Positions 1 to 9,239 are shown, counted from the first letter of the stretch. The stretch: 64,000 bases of DNA from CAKZLS01 sp963771545 (GCA_963771545.1 CAVYTX010000002.1:1116001-1180000); one strand, 5' to 3'. Translations and numbers: made by a program. The notes: a model not told the origin generated them from the sequence alone.

Positions 1-2
1 AG

Positions 3-1112
3 CTGTTCGTCGATTACGCCGGCGCCACGATGGAGGTGATCGACGGCCTTAGCGGCGAGATCCGCACGGCCCAGGTGTTCGTCGCCACCCTGGGCGCTTC
101 CAGCTATACCTACGCGGAGGCGACCTGGACGCAGGCTTTGCCCGACTGGATCGGTTCGCATATCCGCGCCTTCGCCTATTTCGGCGGCGCGCCCCGGCAG
201 GTCGTGCCGGACAATCTCAAGTCCGGCGTCGTCAAGGCCTGCCTGTACGATCCCGAGATCAACCGCACCTATGCCAGCATGGCGGCCCATTACGACACCG
301 CCATCGTGCCGGCGCGGCCGCGCAGACCGCGGGACAAGGCGAAAGTCGAAGTCGGCGTTCAGATCGTCGAGCGCCGCGTTCTGGCCCGCCTGCGCCATCG
401 CCGTTTCTTCAGTCTCGCCGAACTCAATCAGGCGATCGCCGAGCTTCTCGTCGCTCTCAACGGGCGCGTCACGCGTCATCTCGGCGCATCGCGCCGGCAA
501 TTGTTCGAGCAACTCGACCGGCCGGCGCTCAAGCCGCTGCCTGCCCAAGCCTACGAGTATGCCGAATGGAAGCAGCGCCGCGCCGGCCTCGATTATCATG
601 TCGAGGTCGCCAAGCATTACTATTCGGTGCCCCATCGCCTGGCCAAACAAAAGCTCTGGGCGCGGATCACCGAACGCTCCGTCGAAGTCTTTCACAAAGG
701 CAAACGCGTCGCCGCCCACATGCGCGGTTCCGGCAACCGGCGGCACACCACCGTCGCCGAACATATGCCGTCCTCACATCGCCGCTACGCCAATTGGACC
801 CCGGACCGCATCCGAAGCCAGGCCGCCGCCAACGGACCCAATACCGAGACCCTGATCGACGTCATCCTGCGCGCCAAACCCCATCCCGAACAGGGCTTCC
901 GCTCCTGTATCGGTATCCTCCGCCTGGCCAAGACCCATGGATCGGAACGTTTGGAAGCCGCCTGCGAGAGAGCCCTGGAGATCGGCGCAAGGTCGTATTC
1001 CTCGGTCGCCTCCATCCTCAAGAACAATCTCGATCGCCGCACACCGCGACAGGCCACGGACGGACCGGCGATCGATCATCCCAACATCCGCGGCCCGCAA
1101 TACTTCCACTGA
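3..1112 (+). CDS. istA: IS21-family transposase IstA (5' end outside window)
   Basis: This is the C-terminal ~370 residues of an IS21 transposase, which cuts and joins the element ends as a DDE-type recombinase. The frame is open to the left window edge, so the N-terminal helix-turn-helix part is missing from view. The catalytic triad is readable: Asp in VDYAG (bases 12-14), Asp in VVPDNLKSG, and Glu in DKAKVEVG. The C-terminal barrel follows (HYYSVPHRL). The stop lies 9 bases before istB, the usual IS21 two-gene operon. The family call is firm; the exact IS name cannot be given from the sequence alone. Confidence 0.92.
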   Translation: MFVDYAGATMEVIDGLSGEIRTAQVFVATLGASSYTYAEATWTQALPDWIGSHIRAFAYFGGAPRQVVPDNLKSGVVKACLYDPEINRTYASMAAHYDTAIVPARPRRPRDKAKVEVGVQIVERRVLARLRHRRFFSLAELNQAIAELLVALNGRVTRHLGASRRQLFEQLDRPALKPLPAQAYEYAEWKQRRAGLDYHVEVAKHYYSVPHRLAKQKLWARITERSVEVFHKGKRVAAHMRGSGNRRHTTVAEHMPSSHRRYANWTPDRIRSQAAANGPNTETLIDVILRAKPHPEQGFRSCIGILRLAKTHGSERLEAACERALEIGARSYSSVASILKNNLDRRTPRQATDGPAIDHPNIRGPQYFH

Positions 1113-1121
1113 GGAGACATC

Positions 1122-1895
1122 ATGCTGCAACATCCCACCCTCGACCAGCTCAGGCATCTCAAGCTGCACGGCATGGCCCGCGCCTTCGCCGAACTCGGCG
1201 ACAACGCCCAGGCCGGCGAACTGGACCATGCCCAGTGGCTGGCCCTGCTGCTCGACCGCGAAGAGGCCGAACGCGACGACCGCCGTCTGACATACAGGCT
1301 CCGCAACGCCCGTCTGCGCCACCCCGACGCCAGCATCGACGACATCGACTACCGGGCCCCCCGGCGCCTCCACAAAGCCCTGTTCCAGCAACTCGCCAGA
1401 GGCCAATGGATCGCCCGCAAACAAAACCTGATCCTCACCGGCCCCTGCGGCGTCGGCAAATCATGGCTCGCCTGCGCGCTCGGCCAGAAGGCCTGCCGCG
1501 ACGACTTCTCCGTCCTCTACAAGCGCGTCCCCAGGATGTTCGCCGAACTCGAAATCGGGCGCGCCGACGGCCGATACCCCCGCCTGTTCCGGGCGCTGAC
1601 CAAGGCCAACCTCCTCATCCTCGACGATTGGGGACCCGAACGGCTCAACCCCGATCAGCGACGCGACCTCATGGAAATCGTCGAGGACCGATACCAAAAC
1701 GCCTCGATCCTGATCACCAGCCAACTGCCTGTCACCAAATGGCACGACGTCATCGGCAAACCCACTTTCGCCGACGCCATCCTCGACCGCATCGTCCACA
1801 ACGCCCACAGGATCGATCTCGACGGGCCTTCAATGCGAAAGACCATTTCAGAAAATATCAACGCCAACGACGTTGACCACCCACAACGAAAATGA
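1122..1895 (+). CDS. istB: IS21-family helper ATPase IstB
   Basis: IstB is the AAA+ ATPase that selects target DNA and activates IstA. The protein has 257 residues, normal for the family. Walker A is GPCGVGKS at about residues 107-114 and Walker B is LLILDDWG at about 164-171. The later segment (ILITSQLPV..WHDVIGKPTFADAILDRIVH) is the typical IstB sensor/C-terminal part. It sits directly downstream of istA and appears intact, so the element could be active if the unseen left end is complete. Confidence 0.95.
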   Translation: MLQHPTLDQLRHLKLHGMARAFAELGDNAQAGELDHAQWLALLLDREEAERDDRRLTYRLRNARLRHPDASIDDIDYRAPRRLHKALFQQLARGQWIARKQNLILTGPCGVGKSWLACALGQKACRDDFSVLYKRVPRMFAELEIGRADGRYPRLFRALTKANLLILDDWGPERLNPDQRRDLMEIVEDRYQNASILITSQLPVTKWHDVIGKPTFADAILDRIVHNAHRIDLDGPSMRKTISENINANDVDHPQRK

Positions 1896-1951
1896 CATCA
1901 AGGGATCACCCAACGGCGACGATCACGACGCTATATTCGACCCTCGGCCAA

Positions 1952-2023
1952 AGTGGCCGTTTTGGATCGGAACAGGTGGCCGCTTTCCGTCGGAATCGGT
2001 GGCCGCTTTCGTCGGAATGCGCA
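1952..2023 (+). repeat. IS21 right end with three internal transposase-binding repeats
   Basis: Three tandem copies of a ~21-bp unit of the form GTGGCCGCTTTCCGTCGGAA occur at about 1952-1973, 1975-1996 and 1998-2018. IS21 elements carry such multiple repeats at each end as IstA binding sites. The IS3 coding sequence resumes just after base ~2024, which fixes this as the element's right border. Confidence 0.75.
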
Positions 2024-2024
2024 A

Positions 2025-2190
2025 AAAACAACGCGTCGATCCGACGCATCAATGCCAGGTTCTCCTGGGTCTCTCCCTTGGACGCGAAATAGAACCAGGA
2101 TCGGCTGATGGAAAGCAGGCGGCATTGACGGCTCAAGCTCAGCTCGGGATGGTCGCGCGTGATCATTGTCTTGCGCTGCCCCCGGCTCAT
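2025..2190 (-). pseudogene. IS3-family transposase OrfB, N-terminal fragment cut by IS21
   Basis: The start of an IS3-type OrfB reads MITRDHPELSLSRQCRLLSI, then RSWFYF and LALMRRIDALF. It then runs into the IS21 terminal repeats, so the rest of the protein, including the DDE domain, is absent here. Its start overlaps the end of orfA, as is normal for the -1 frameshift arrangement of IS3 elements. The fragment cannot be active as a transposase on its own. Confidence 0.85.
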
Positions 2191-2468
2191 CGCTTGAGCC
2201 CTTTGGCCAAAAGATCCCGTTCCACCGTCAGTTCGCCAATCTTGGCGTGAAGGTCTCGGAGCTCGGATTCATGGTCTCGGCCGGCCCGGTCGGCGCTGTT
2301 CGAAAACACCGCCCCCAAACCCTCAACCGCCTGGCGCTTCCACGTGCTCACTTGGTTCGGATGCACCTTGTGCTTCGCCGAGATCTCCTGGATCGTCTTG
2401 TTGCCCCGTAACGCTTCCAGCGCCACCCGGGACTTAAAGTCTGCCGTGAACCGGCGTCGAATCGTCAT
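2187..2468 (-). CDS. IS3-family transposase OrfA (helix-turn-helix)
   Basis: This 93-residue protein starts MTIRRRFTADFKSRVALEAL and continues KTIQEISAKHKVHPNQVSTW, an HTH_Tnp_1 DNA-binding domain. A leucine-zipper-like coiled coil follows (ELRDLHAKIGELTVERDLL). It is the first gene of an IS3-type element whose second gene is destroyed by the IS21 insertion. The protein itself is intact and could still bind the IS ends. Confidence 0.92.
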   Translation of the reverse strand: MTIRRRFTADFKSRVALEALRGNKTIQEISAKHKVHPNQVSTWKRQAVEGLGAVFSNSADRAGRDHESELRDLHAKIGELTVERDLLAKGLKR

Positions 2469-2642
2469 CTCGTACTCCTCCGCTAAACGGTGGAATACAC
2501 CTTAACCGCCTGTCCGATTTCCTGGGACCACCTCACTGTTTGTTGTGCCTCTCAACTGTGGTAACTTCTTCCCACACATCCGATAGAAACCCGCTGAATT
2601 GATCATGAGTGTGGTAATCTGATTGTGGGCATCCATAATATT

Positions 2643-2852
2643 ATGATCACCGAACCTCACCCGTGCCGCCGAGGCTTCTTCCGCCGTCTATACGCTCGCG
2701 TGGAAATTGCCCACACGGGTGAGTATTGGGTTTGGCGGCAGATCGACGAAAATGGTCTGGCGTTGACGGACGCTGAGCAGGCGTTTAAGTCAGAGGACGG
2801 GGCGCTGAATGACGCCGTCAGACGCTTGAATGGGGTTGCCGTCGCCTTCTAA
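2643..2852 (+). CDS. small hypothetical protein
   Basis: A 69-residue basic protein that I do not recognise. It starts MITEPHPCRRGFFRRLYARV and has a central segment EYWVWRQIDENGLALT. A GTG start at 2625 would add six residues; neither start has a clear ribosome site. It stands alone between the IS3 remnant and the era gene. Length, charge and composition are compatible with a real gene, but there is no family support. Confidence 0.4.
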   Translation: MITEPHPCRRGFFRRLYARVEIAHTGEYWVWRQIDENGLALTDAEQAFKSEDGALNDAVRRLNGVAVAF

Positions 2853-2914
2853 ACATCACGGTCCGGCCGAGGAGTCCTCGCGGCTGTCCGTGCCCTGTCG
2901 CGTCGCCTCCTGAA

Positions 2915-2952
2915 CAATACCAGCGGTCATTGATAATGACTCATTGTGATCG
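2915..2952 (+). repeat. dispersed ~38-bp repeat, copy A
   Basis: The segment runs AATACCAGCGGTCATTGATA then ATGACTCATTGTGATCG. It matches copies at 12690-12727, 16996-17033 and both ends of the 51191-51475 element. It lies just downstream of the era stop codon (minus strand). Confidence 0.75.
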
Positions 2953-3009
2953 ACTGCGTTGATGGAACGCTCGCAACGCGCCGTGCAATGGTTGTTTGGC
3001 ACGATGGGG

Positions 3010-3927
3010 TCAGGTGTTGAAGTTTAAGCCAAGATCTCGGTATAGATCGGGATCATCTCCCCATTTCTCCTTAACCTTTACGAATAGAAACAGATGAACT
3101 CGGCGTTCAAACAGCTTTTCCAATTCCTTGCGCGAGGACTCGCCTATTTTCTTTATTTGGCGTCCACCCGTTCCAACCATGATGGCTTTTTGGCTGACAC
3201 GCTCTACGAAAATCGCCTGATCAATACGCACGCTGCCGTCGTCATTCTCGACCCAGCCCTCTGTTTGCACGGCACTGCAATAGGGAAGTTCGTTCCGCAG
3301 CTGAAAATAAAGCTTCTCCCGCGTGATTTCTGCGGCAAGTAGACGATTCGGCATGTCCGAAAGCTGGTCTTCGGGAAACAGCCAGGGGCCCTCTGGAAGA
3401 TGTCTCGTGAGGAAAACCGTCAAATGCTCGATTCCGTCGCCCGTCTCGGCGGAGACCATGAACGTGTCGATGAATAACTGCTCCTTCGAAAGCTCCTCCG
3501 TCAAACTCAAAAGAGAGGGTTTATTAACCAAGTCCACTTTGTTTAATACAAGGATCGCCTGACGATTCCATAACTTAAGCTGTTCCACGATGCGCCGCGT
3601 ATCAGCATCGTATCCCTTTGAACTGTCAATCAGCAGAAGGATTTCATCGGCGCCCTCGGCCCCAATCCAGGCCGCGGAAACCATTGCCCGGTCTAAACGG
3701 CGGCGTGGCGAGAATACGCCGGGCGTGTCGACGAGAATCACCTGGGTTTGTTGTTCTATGAAGATTCCAAGTACCTTTGATCGGGTTGTTTGAACCTTTG
3801 GGGATACGATGCTGACCTTGGTGCCCACCAAGGAATTGACGAGAGTGGATTTTCCCGTGTTTGAAGCGCCAAGTACGGCAACAAATCCGCAACGCGTCCT
3901 TTTCTTGCGGTTCCCTACGGTAGCCAT
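3010..3927 (-). CDS. era: GTPase Era
   Basis: Era is a 16S rRNA-binding GTPase needed for 30S ribosome assembly. The protein has 305 residues. The G1 loop is GASNTGKST (residues 20-28), G3 is DTPG near residue 70 and G4 is NKVD near residue 133. The C-terminal KH domain carries the expected IMVGTGGRQIKKIGESSRKE stretch. It follows rnc by 20 bases on the same strand, the normal lepB-rnc-era operon. The G1 loop has Ala-Ser where many Era proteins have Arg/Ala-Pro; the GKS core is intact. Confidence 0.97.
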   Translation of the reverse strand: MATVGNRKKRTRCGFVAVLGASNTGKSTLVNSLVGTKVSIVSPKVQTTRSKVLGIFIEQQTQVILVDTPGVFSPRRRLDRAMVSAAWIGAEGADEILLLIDSSKGYDADTRRIVEQLKLWNRQAILVLNKVDLVNKPSLLSLTEELSKEQLFIDTFMVSAETGDGIEHLTVFLTRHLPEGPWLFPEDQLSDMPNRLLAAEITREKLYFQLRNELPYCSAVQTEGWVENDDGSVRIDQAIFVERVSQKAIMVGTGGRQIKKIGESSRKELEKLFERRVHLFLFVKVKEKWGDDPDLYRDLGLNFNT

Positions 3928-3947
3928 GCGGCAACTATATCCACGCT

Positions 3948-4667
3948 TTATCCACTGTGCTCTGCCCTAACTCGGGCTAACATCGCGTCCGCCGCAGCCT
4001 TCTCGGCGACCCGTTTCGAAGGTCCCGAAGCTCTCACTGGCGGTATATCTTGCACCGACACCTCGACCAAAAAAACCGGCGCGTGAGGTGGTCCTTTGCG
4101 ACCGATTTCACGATATTCGGGAAGCGCCAATCCTTTACCCTGGGCCCATTCCTGAAGTTCGGTCTTAGCGTCTATTGGGGGCGCAGTCTGTCCTTCCAAA
4201 ATTGGGTGCCAGTTACGAAATATGAAGTTCGCCGCGGCGGCCAAACCGGCGTCTAGATAGATTGCCGCAATGATCGCCTCGCAGGTGTCGGACAACAGAC
4301 CAAGGTTGCGCCGCCCGCCCGCATCATCCTCGCCTCGGGACATGCGCACGTGATCCTCCAAGCCCAAATTCCGGGCGACAACGGCCAGTGCTTCCCGTTT
4401 TACCAAGGCCGCGTGCCGGCGAGCCATGGAACCCTCATCCTCATCGGAAAAGGTTTTGTACAGCATGTCGGCAATGGCGAGCCCTAGGACACGATCTCCC
4501 AGAAATTCAAGACGTTGGTTAGAGCGATGACACGTGCCCGAGGAGCCGACAACGCTAGAATGCGTAAGTGCTAGGTCGAGTAGGCCGAGGTTCGCAAAAT
4601 TATGGCCAAGCTTGACCTGTAACTGTCGAAAATCGTAACTCATGGTCCCATGCTGATCTTCAATCAT
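3948..4667 (-). CDS. rnc: ribonuclease III
   Basis: RNase III cleaves double-stranded RNA, including the rRNA precursor; in type II CRISPR systems it also processes the tracrRNA:crRNA duplex, relevant to the locus at 44.8-50.7 kb. The nuclease signature QRLEFLGDRVLGL and the second acidic pair in LLSDTCEAIIAAIYLDAG are present. The C-terminal dsRNA-binding domain starts at DAKTELQEWAQGKGLALPEY. The ATG at 4667 overlaps the lepB stop codon by four bases (ATGA), supporting translational coupling; an ATG at 4643 (MSYDF) is the alternative. Confidence 0.96.
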   Translation of the reverse strand: MIEDQHGTMSYDFRQLQVKLGHNFANLGLLDLALTHSSVVGSSGTCHRSNQRLEFLGDRVLGLAIADMLYKTFSDEDEGSMARRHAALVKREALAVVARNLGLEDHVRMSRGEDDAGGRRNLGLLSDTCEAIIAAIYLDAGLAAAANFIFRNWHPILEGQTAPPIDAKTELQEWAQGKGLALPEYREIGRKGPPHAPVFLVEVSVQDIPPVRASGPSKRVAEKAAADAMLARVRAEHSG

Positions 4668-5395
4668 TGGATTCGTTGAAAAATGCGACTGAGTCTGAGA
4701 GTTCGAAACCATTCCCAAAATTTCCAAGAGCTGCCGTCAATCGAGAAGAATATAAACTCGGCGCGGCCAACGAAATTTTCGAACGGTACAAAACCAACCG
4801 AGGGAAATCGACTGTCTTTGGAGGAGTCACGATTGTCGCCCATAGCGAAATACATGCCTTCCGGTACAACATAGACAGGTGTGTCGTCAGAGTAACTGTT
4901 GTCACTTACTTCGATAATGTCGTGTTTTCTCCCGTTGGGAAGAGTTTCAATATAGCGTTGGAAGCTCCGTGCATTTTCCGATGGATCCGATACCCTAAAA
5001 TATCCGTCGCGTTCACGCTGCACCGCCTCACCATTAATATGGAGAACGCCTTCGACTACCTGAATTCGATCGCCCGGAAGGCCGACAATTCGCTTTATGT
5101 AATCGGTCTTGTTGTCACTGGGCAACTTGAAGACCGCCACGTCACCTCTTTCTGGTTCATCGGCAAATATTCGCCCAGAAATGAGTGGCAAACCAAGCGG
5201 AAGAGAATAGCGGCTGTAACCATATGAAAATTTCGAAACAAACAGATAGTCACCTACCAACAGCGTGGGGATCATTGAACCCGACGGGATACTAAAAGGC
5301 TCATATGCGAACGTTCTCACAACAAGTGCGATAAGGACTGCATAAACGACGGTCTTTACCAGCTCTTTAAACCCGCTGGGTTTTTCGTAAGCCAT
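4664..5395 (-). CDS. lepB: signal peptidase I
   Basis: Membrane serine protease that removes signal peptides from Sec and Tat substrates. One N-terminal membrane segment (residues ~12-29) precedes the catalytic Ser40 in SIPSGSMIPTLLVGD. The general-base Lys lies in DYIKRIVGLPGD and the family box GDNRDSSKDSR follows. The ATG at 5395 is chosen over a TTG at 5407. The stop overlaps the rnc start. Confidence 0.96.
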   Translation of the reverse strand: MAYEKPSGFKELVKTVVYAVLIALVVRTFAYEPFSIPSGSMIPTLLVGDYLFVSKFSYGYSRYSLPLGLPLISGRIFADEPERGDVAVFKLPSDNKTDYIKRIVGLPGDRIQVVEGVLHINGEAVQRERDGYFRVSDPSENARSFQRYIETLPNGRKHDIIEVSDNSYSDDTPVYVVPEGMYFAMGDNRDSSKDSRFPSVGFVPFENFVGRAEFIFFSIDGSSWKFWEWFRTLRLSRIFQRIQ

Positions 5396-5487
5396 AATAC
5401 ATGCCAATTAGTTTGCGGTGAAAGGAGAGCTGGCAGGTGCTGTCGGCGAATTGACGACCTTGATCAAGCCATCCACAACGGGCACTG

Positions 5488-5901
5488 TCAAGATACCTGT
5501 CTATTAGAAGGCACCGTCGAGATGACCACGACCGCTTGAGCAAGAGGATATTCATCGGTAAGCGACAGCTCAATGGCAGCCGTCATGCCTAGAGGCGTCA
5601 ATTCCTCAAGCCTATCACGCGCACCCCCCTTTAACGTTAGATAAGGTTTTCCCGACTGTAAGTTATCCACCATGATATCGCTCCAGAATACCCCCATCCG
5701 AAAGCCCGTTCCCAAAGCCTTTGCGCATGCTTCCTTTGCGGCATAGCGTTGCGCGAAACGCGCGGCGCGATTCGTATGGCGTTCACACCGGCGACGCTCG
5801 ACCTCCGTAAAGATCCGCGCGCAGAAACGTTCTCCAAATCGCTCCAAGGTTCGCTCAATTCGACGAATATCCAAAAGGTCGGTTCCAATTCCGATAATCA
5901 T
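5488..5901 (-). CDS. acpS: holo-[acyl-carrier-protein] synthase
   Basis: Transfers 4'-phosphopantetheine from CoA to acyl carrier protein. The 137-residue length is normal. The start MIIGIGTDLLDIRRIERTL holds the Mg-binding Asp (D8), and FAQRYAAKEACAKALGTG holds the second signature with the metal-binding Glu. It is followed by lepB and preceded by pdxJ on the same strand, the usual alphaproteobacterial order. Confidence 0.96.
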   Translation of the reverse strand: MIIGIGTDLLDIRRIERTLERFGERFCARIFTEVERRRCERHTNRAARFAQRYAAKEACAKALGTGFRMGVFWSDIMVDNLQSGKPYLTLKGGARDRLEELTPLGMTAAIELSLTDEYPLAQAVVVISTVPSNRQVS

Positions 5902-5938
5902 GCGTTTTCATAACGCCTTCCAAATAGTTAGCATGCTT

Positions 5939-6673
5939 TTATTTGTCACGCGCCCGCTTCATTTGTTCGAGCATTTGCTTTATCGCGGCCTCGAAACCAC
6001 AAAAAATCGCTTCTCCCACTAAAAAATGCCCGATGTTGAGTTCGACTATGGAATGAATCGCCGCGATTGGTCCGACATTTTCCAGATTAAGTCCGTGGCC
6101 CGCATGGCATTGGAGGCCAACCAACTCGGCGTATGCAGCCACCTTCCCGATTCGCAGAAGTTCATGCTCACGGTTTTCTCCAGCAGCCACGCTATAAGCC
6201 CCGGTATGAAGTTCGACCGCTGTCGCGCCGAGGGCAAGAGCCGCATCCAGTTGTACGGTCGCCGGCTCCACAAACAAAGAAACACTAATCCCGACATCCG
6301 ATATCGCCTTCACGAAGGGATCCAAATGATTATAACCGGCAACTGCGTCTAGGCCGCCCTCCGTGGTTCTTTCCTGGCGTCTTTCGGGAACTATGCAAAC
6401 CGCATGAGGCTTGTGCTTAAGAGCGATTTCAAGCATCTCCTTCGTCGCCGCCATTTCAAGGTTGAGCGGCGCAGATATCCTTTGGCGCAACCTTACTATA
6501 TCGCGATCCGTTATATGACGTCGGTCCTCCCGGAGGTGAGCCGTAATTCCATCGGCGCCAGCGCGAATAGCCAACTCGGCCGCTCGAACCGGATCCGGAT
6601 GCCGACTGCCACGAGCATTTCGAACCGTGGCCACATGATCAATGTTGACGCCCAAGCGAAGATGCGCGGTCAT
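5939..6673 (-). CDS. pdxJ: pyridoxine 5'-phosphate synthase
   Basis: Last ring-forming step of DXP-dependent vitamin B6 synthesis: condenses 1-deoxyxylulose 5-phosphate with aminoacetone 3-phosphate. The TIM-barrel signature runs LGVNIDHVATVRNARG, then GADGITAHLREDRRHI, CIVPERRQERTTEGGLD and ELNIGHFLVGEAIF. The start at 6673 (MTAHLRLGVN) fits the family; the frame is open further upstream but that part is not conserved-looking. acpS follows 37 bases downstream. Confidence 0.96.
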   Translation of the reverse strand: MTAHLRLGVNIDHVATVRNARGSRHPDPVRAAELAIRAGADGITAHLREDRRHITDRDIVRLRQRISAPLNLEMAATKEMLEIALKHKPHAVCIVPERRQERTTEGGLDAVAGYNHLDPFVKAISDVGISVSLFVEPATVQLDAALALGATAVELHTGAYSVAAGENREHELLRIGKVAAYAELVGLQCHAGHGLNLENVGPIAAIHSIVELNIGHFLVGEAIFCGFEAAIKQMLEQMKRARDK

Positions 6674-6867
6674 TCCTATTCCTCTCGCTTTCTTGCCGCA
6701 CACGATCAAAGGGTAATTCAACCACAGTCTTTTACCGCCTTCACATCGTTTGGGCGCGCCGCAACTCACAATTCATGGGGAATGGAGCCCAATGCATCGA
6801 GCCTGTCAGGAGATTAATAAGAACGAGTAGAGCGCGCTTGGTCCATTTTCTTTGCATATCAGGTGAA

Positions 6868-9015
6868 TTAACCAATCGGCCGTTCTACGGAGTTAACTGA
6901 AGGCGTTGCTCGCAGCGCAGCAATGATGTTGGTAAGATGCTTGACGTCGCGTACTTCAATGTCGATGAGCATGTCAAAAAATTGCGAGGTGCGATTGGTT
7001 ATTTTCAGGTTCGTTATGTTACCAGTGTTTTTCGCTATGACGGTCGTAAGACTTCCAAGGCTGCCTGGTTCATTGACAACTGTTAGTTGAATCCGGCCCA
7101 CATGTCCAATGGGCGTTTCGTCGTCAACCTCCCAAGATACATCGATCCACCGCTCCGGCAAGTCAGCAAAAGCTTCTAACCCTTCGCAGTCGATCGTATG
7201 AATAGTAACTCCTTTACCCGTAGTAACCACACCAACGATTCGATCTCCCGGGAGCGGGTGGCAACAACCAGCGAAATGGACCGCCATCCCGGGAATTAGT
7301 CCCTTAATGGGCATAGGAGCGGTCTTGCTCGCTGATTTCTTGCCACGGCCACGCGCTAGAGGAGCCATCCAAAATCTCATTTTTTTCTTTTTTGTGCCCG
7401 GAAACACGGTCTCAATGACCTGTCTCCCAGTGACATGGCCAACGCCTACCTGAGCGTAAAGATCGTTAACGGTTCCTTGCTTGAAATTCTTAAGGACCCC
7501 TTCTAGGGCTTTGTCATAGAATTCATAACCCTCGTCGCGGAACGCACGTTCTAGAATGGATCGACCCAACTTGAGGTATTGTTCTCTTTCGCGGGCGCGT
7601 ATATATCGCCGAATACGCGCTTTCGCCTTTCCCGTTACGACGAAACGTTCCCAAGTCGGAGAGGGGGTCTGTGCCTTTGATGTAATGATCTCCACTTGAT
7701 CGCCATTCTGCAATTTGGTCCGTAGAGGCATCAACTTTCCGTTTATTTTTGCGCCAACACATCGATCACCAATTGCCGAATGCACAGCATAAGCCAAATC
7801 GACCGGCGTTGCGCCCGCCGGTAGGTTGATTAGATCCCCCTTGGGAGTGAAGCAAAAGACTTCGTCTTGGAACATCTCCAGTTTGGTGTGCTCCAGGAAC
7901 TCCTCGGGCTCCGCCTCGTGCTCAAGTATCTCCAAGAGCTCTCGCAACCATCGGTATTGACGGCCATCCGTGTTACCGACGCCCTGTTTGTACAGCCAGT
8001 GCGCCGCAACACCGTACTCAGCGACCTCATGCATCTTCCGGGTTCGTATCTGGACTTCAATTCGTTGATTTTCTGGGCCTAGGACCGCTGTGTGTATCGA
8101 GCGATAACCATTTTGTTTCGCAGTTGAAACGTAATCCTTAAAGCGTCCTGGCACGACCGGATAGGCGCTATGTATTATACCCAGCGCCCTGTAACAGTCT
8201 TCCACGCTTCCAACAATCACCCGGAAAGCCATGATATCGCAAAGTTGCTCAAATCCCACATCATTGCGCTGCATCTTCCGCCAAATAGAGTACGGCGTTT
8301 TTTCCCGACCAATCACATCCGTATCGAGGCTAGCCTCCGCTAGCTTCTGCTGAATTTTCTCGACAATGCGAGGAACCACCCCACCGCCACGGTCGCGAAG
8401 AAATCTGAGCCGAGCCACAATTGAATCGCGCGCCTGAGGGTTAATTTCCGCGAATGCCCGATCCTCCAATTCGCTTTTCATTTCTTGCATTCCGATGCGC
8501 TCCGCCAGCGGAACATAGATATCCATGGTTTCGTGCGCGATGCGTCGCCTCTTTGAGGGGTCGGCGATGTGCGCCAGGGTCCTCATGTTGTGCAAACGAT
8601 CCGCCAGTTTGACGAGGAGAACGCGAATGTCCTCTGACATCGCGACAACTAGCTTGCGAAAGTTCTCAGCCTGTTTCGAATGCTCGGACTGAAGTTCGAT
8701 ACGATTTAACTTTGTAACACCATCCACCAAACGCGCGACTTCCTCTCCGAAATGCCCGCGGACCTCGTCCAGAGTTGCGGATGTATCTTCTATTGTATCG
8801 TGCAGGAGAGCTGTAATAATTGCTGCAGTATCGAGGCGATAGTGCGTCAAAATGCCAGCGACCTCGAGCGGGTGTGAGAAGTAGGGATCGCCCGATGCTC
8901 GCTTTTGCGCCCCGTGCGCCCTCATCGCAAACACATAGCCTCGGTTGAGCGCCTCCTCATCCGCGTTGGCATCATAGGCCTTGACTCTCTCAACAAGTTC
9001 AAACTGACGGATCAT
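6868..9015 (-). CDS. rsh: bifunctional (p)ppGpp synthetase/hydrolase (Rsh)
   Basis: Makes and degrades the stringent-response alarmone (p)ppGpp. The 715-residue protein has the four long-Rsh domains in order. The HD hydrolase is intact (ALLHDTIEDT). The synthetase motif is RFKDYVSTAKQNGYRSIHT, with the RxKD signature of bifunctional Rel/SpoT enzymes rather than the ExDD of monofunctional RelA. A TGS domain (VFCFTPKGDLINLPAGATPV) and a C-terminal ACT domain follow. The gene symbol follows alphaproteobacterial use; relA or spoT would also be used. rpoZ, which often precedes this gene, is not here. Confidence 0.96.
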   Translation of the reverse strand: MIRQFELVERVKAYDANADEEALNRGYVFAMRAHGAQKRASGDPYFSHPLEVAGILTHYRLDTAAIITALLHDTIEDTSATLDEVRGHFGEEVARLVDGVTKLNRIELQSEHSKQAENFRKLVVAMSEDIRVLLVKLADRLHNMRTLAHIADPSKRRRIAHETMDIYVPLAERIGMQEMKSELEDRAFAEINPQARDSIVARLRFLRDRGGGVVPRIVEKIQQKLAEASLDTDVIGREKTPYSIWRKMQRNDVGFEQLCDIMAFRVIVGSVEDCYRALGIIHSAYPVVPGRFKDYVSTAKQNGYRSIHTAVLGPENQRIEVQIRTRKMHEVAEYGVAAHWLYKQGVGNTDGRQYRWLRELLEILEHEAEPEEFLEHTKLEMFQDEVFCFTPKGDLINLPAGATPVDLAYAVHSAIGDRCVGAKINGKLMPLRTKLQNGDQVEIITSKAQTPSPTWERFVVTGKAKARIRRYIRAREREQYLKLGRSILERAFRDEGYEFYDKALEGVLKNFKQGTVNDLYAQVGVGHVTGRQVIETVFPGTKKKKMRFWMAPLARGRGKKSASKTAPMPIKGLIPGMAVHFAGCCHPLPGDRIVGVVTTGKGVTIHTIDCEGLEAFADLPERWIDVSWEVDDETPIGHVGRIQLTVVNEPGSLGSLTTVIAKNTGNITNLKITNRTSQFFDMLIDIEVRDVKHLTNIIAALRATPSVNSVERPIG

Positions 9016-9239
9016 GTCTGATCTCTTTGGCGCCTACTGGTATCAGTCCAAGGGCTGACAGCTTTACTCCTTCGTCGCAGGCGGTGCGCGGCATCGCCTC
9101 AAAACGCCAGACGACTCCGTTTTTCCGCAACCCATTCCGACCATTGGTCTCAGTCAAAGACTCACCCTAGAGTCTGCGTTTTCATTTAGTTTCCATCTAC
9201 ATTTTGCTAATTAGATCGGCTCAAGACAAGTTAACCCAT

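Larger units (their letters stand above)
1..2023 (+). mobile_element. IS21-family insertion sequence, right part
   Basis: istA and istB plus the right terminal repeats form the right ~2 kb of an IS21-type element. Its left end is outside the window. It is inserted in the orfB gene of an IS3-type element, whose N-terminal part continues from about 2024 on the other strand. Confidence 0.85.
2024..2535 (-). mobile_element. IS3-family element, left-end remnant
   Basis: Read on the minus strand the element begins at base 2535 with TGAGGTGGTCCCAGG, a typical start for this IS3 subgroup. It then carries orfA and the first ~55 codons of orfB, and is interrupted by the IS21 element at about base 2024. 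The other half should lie left of the IS21 element, outside the window. Confidence 0.8.
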
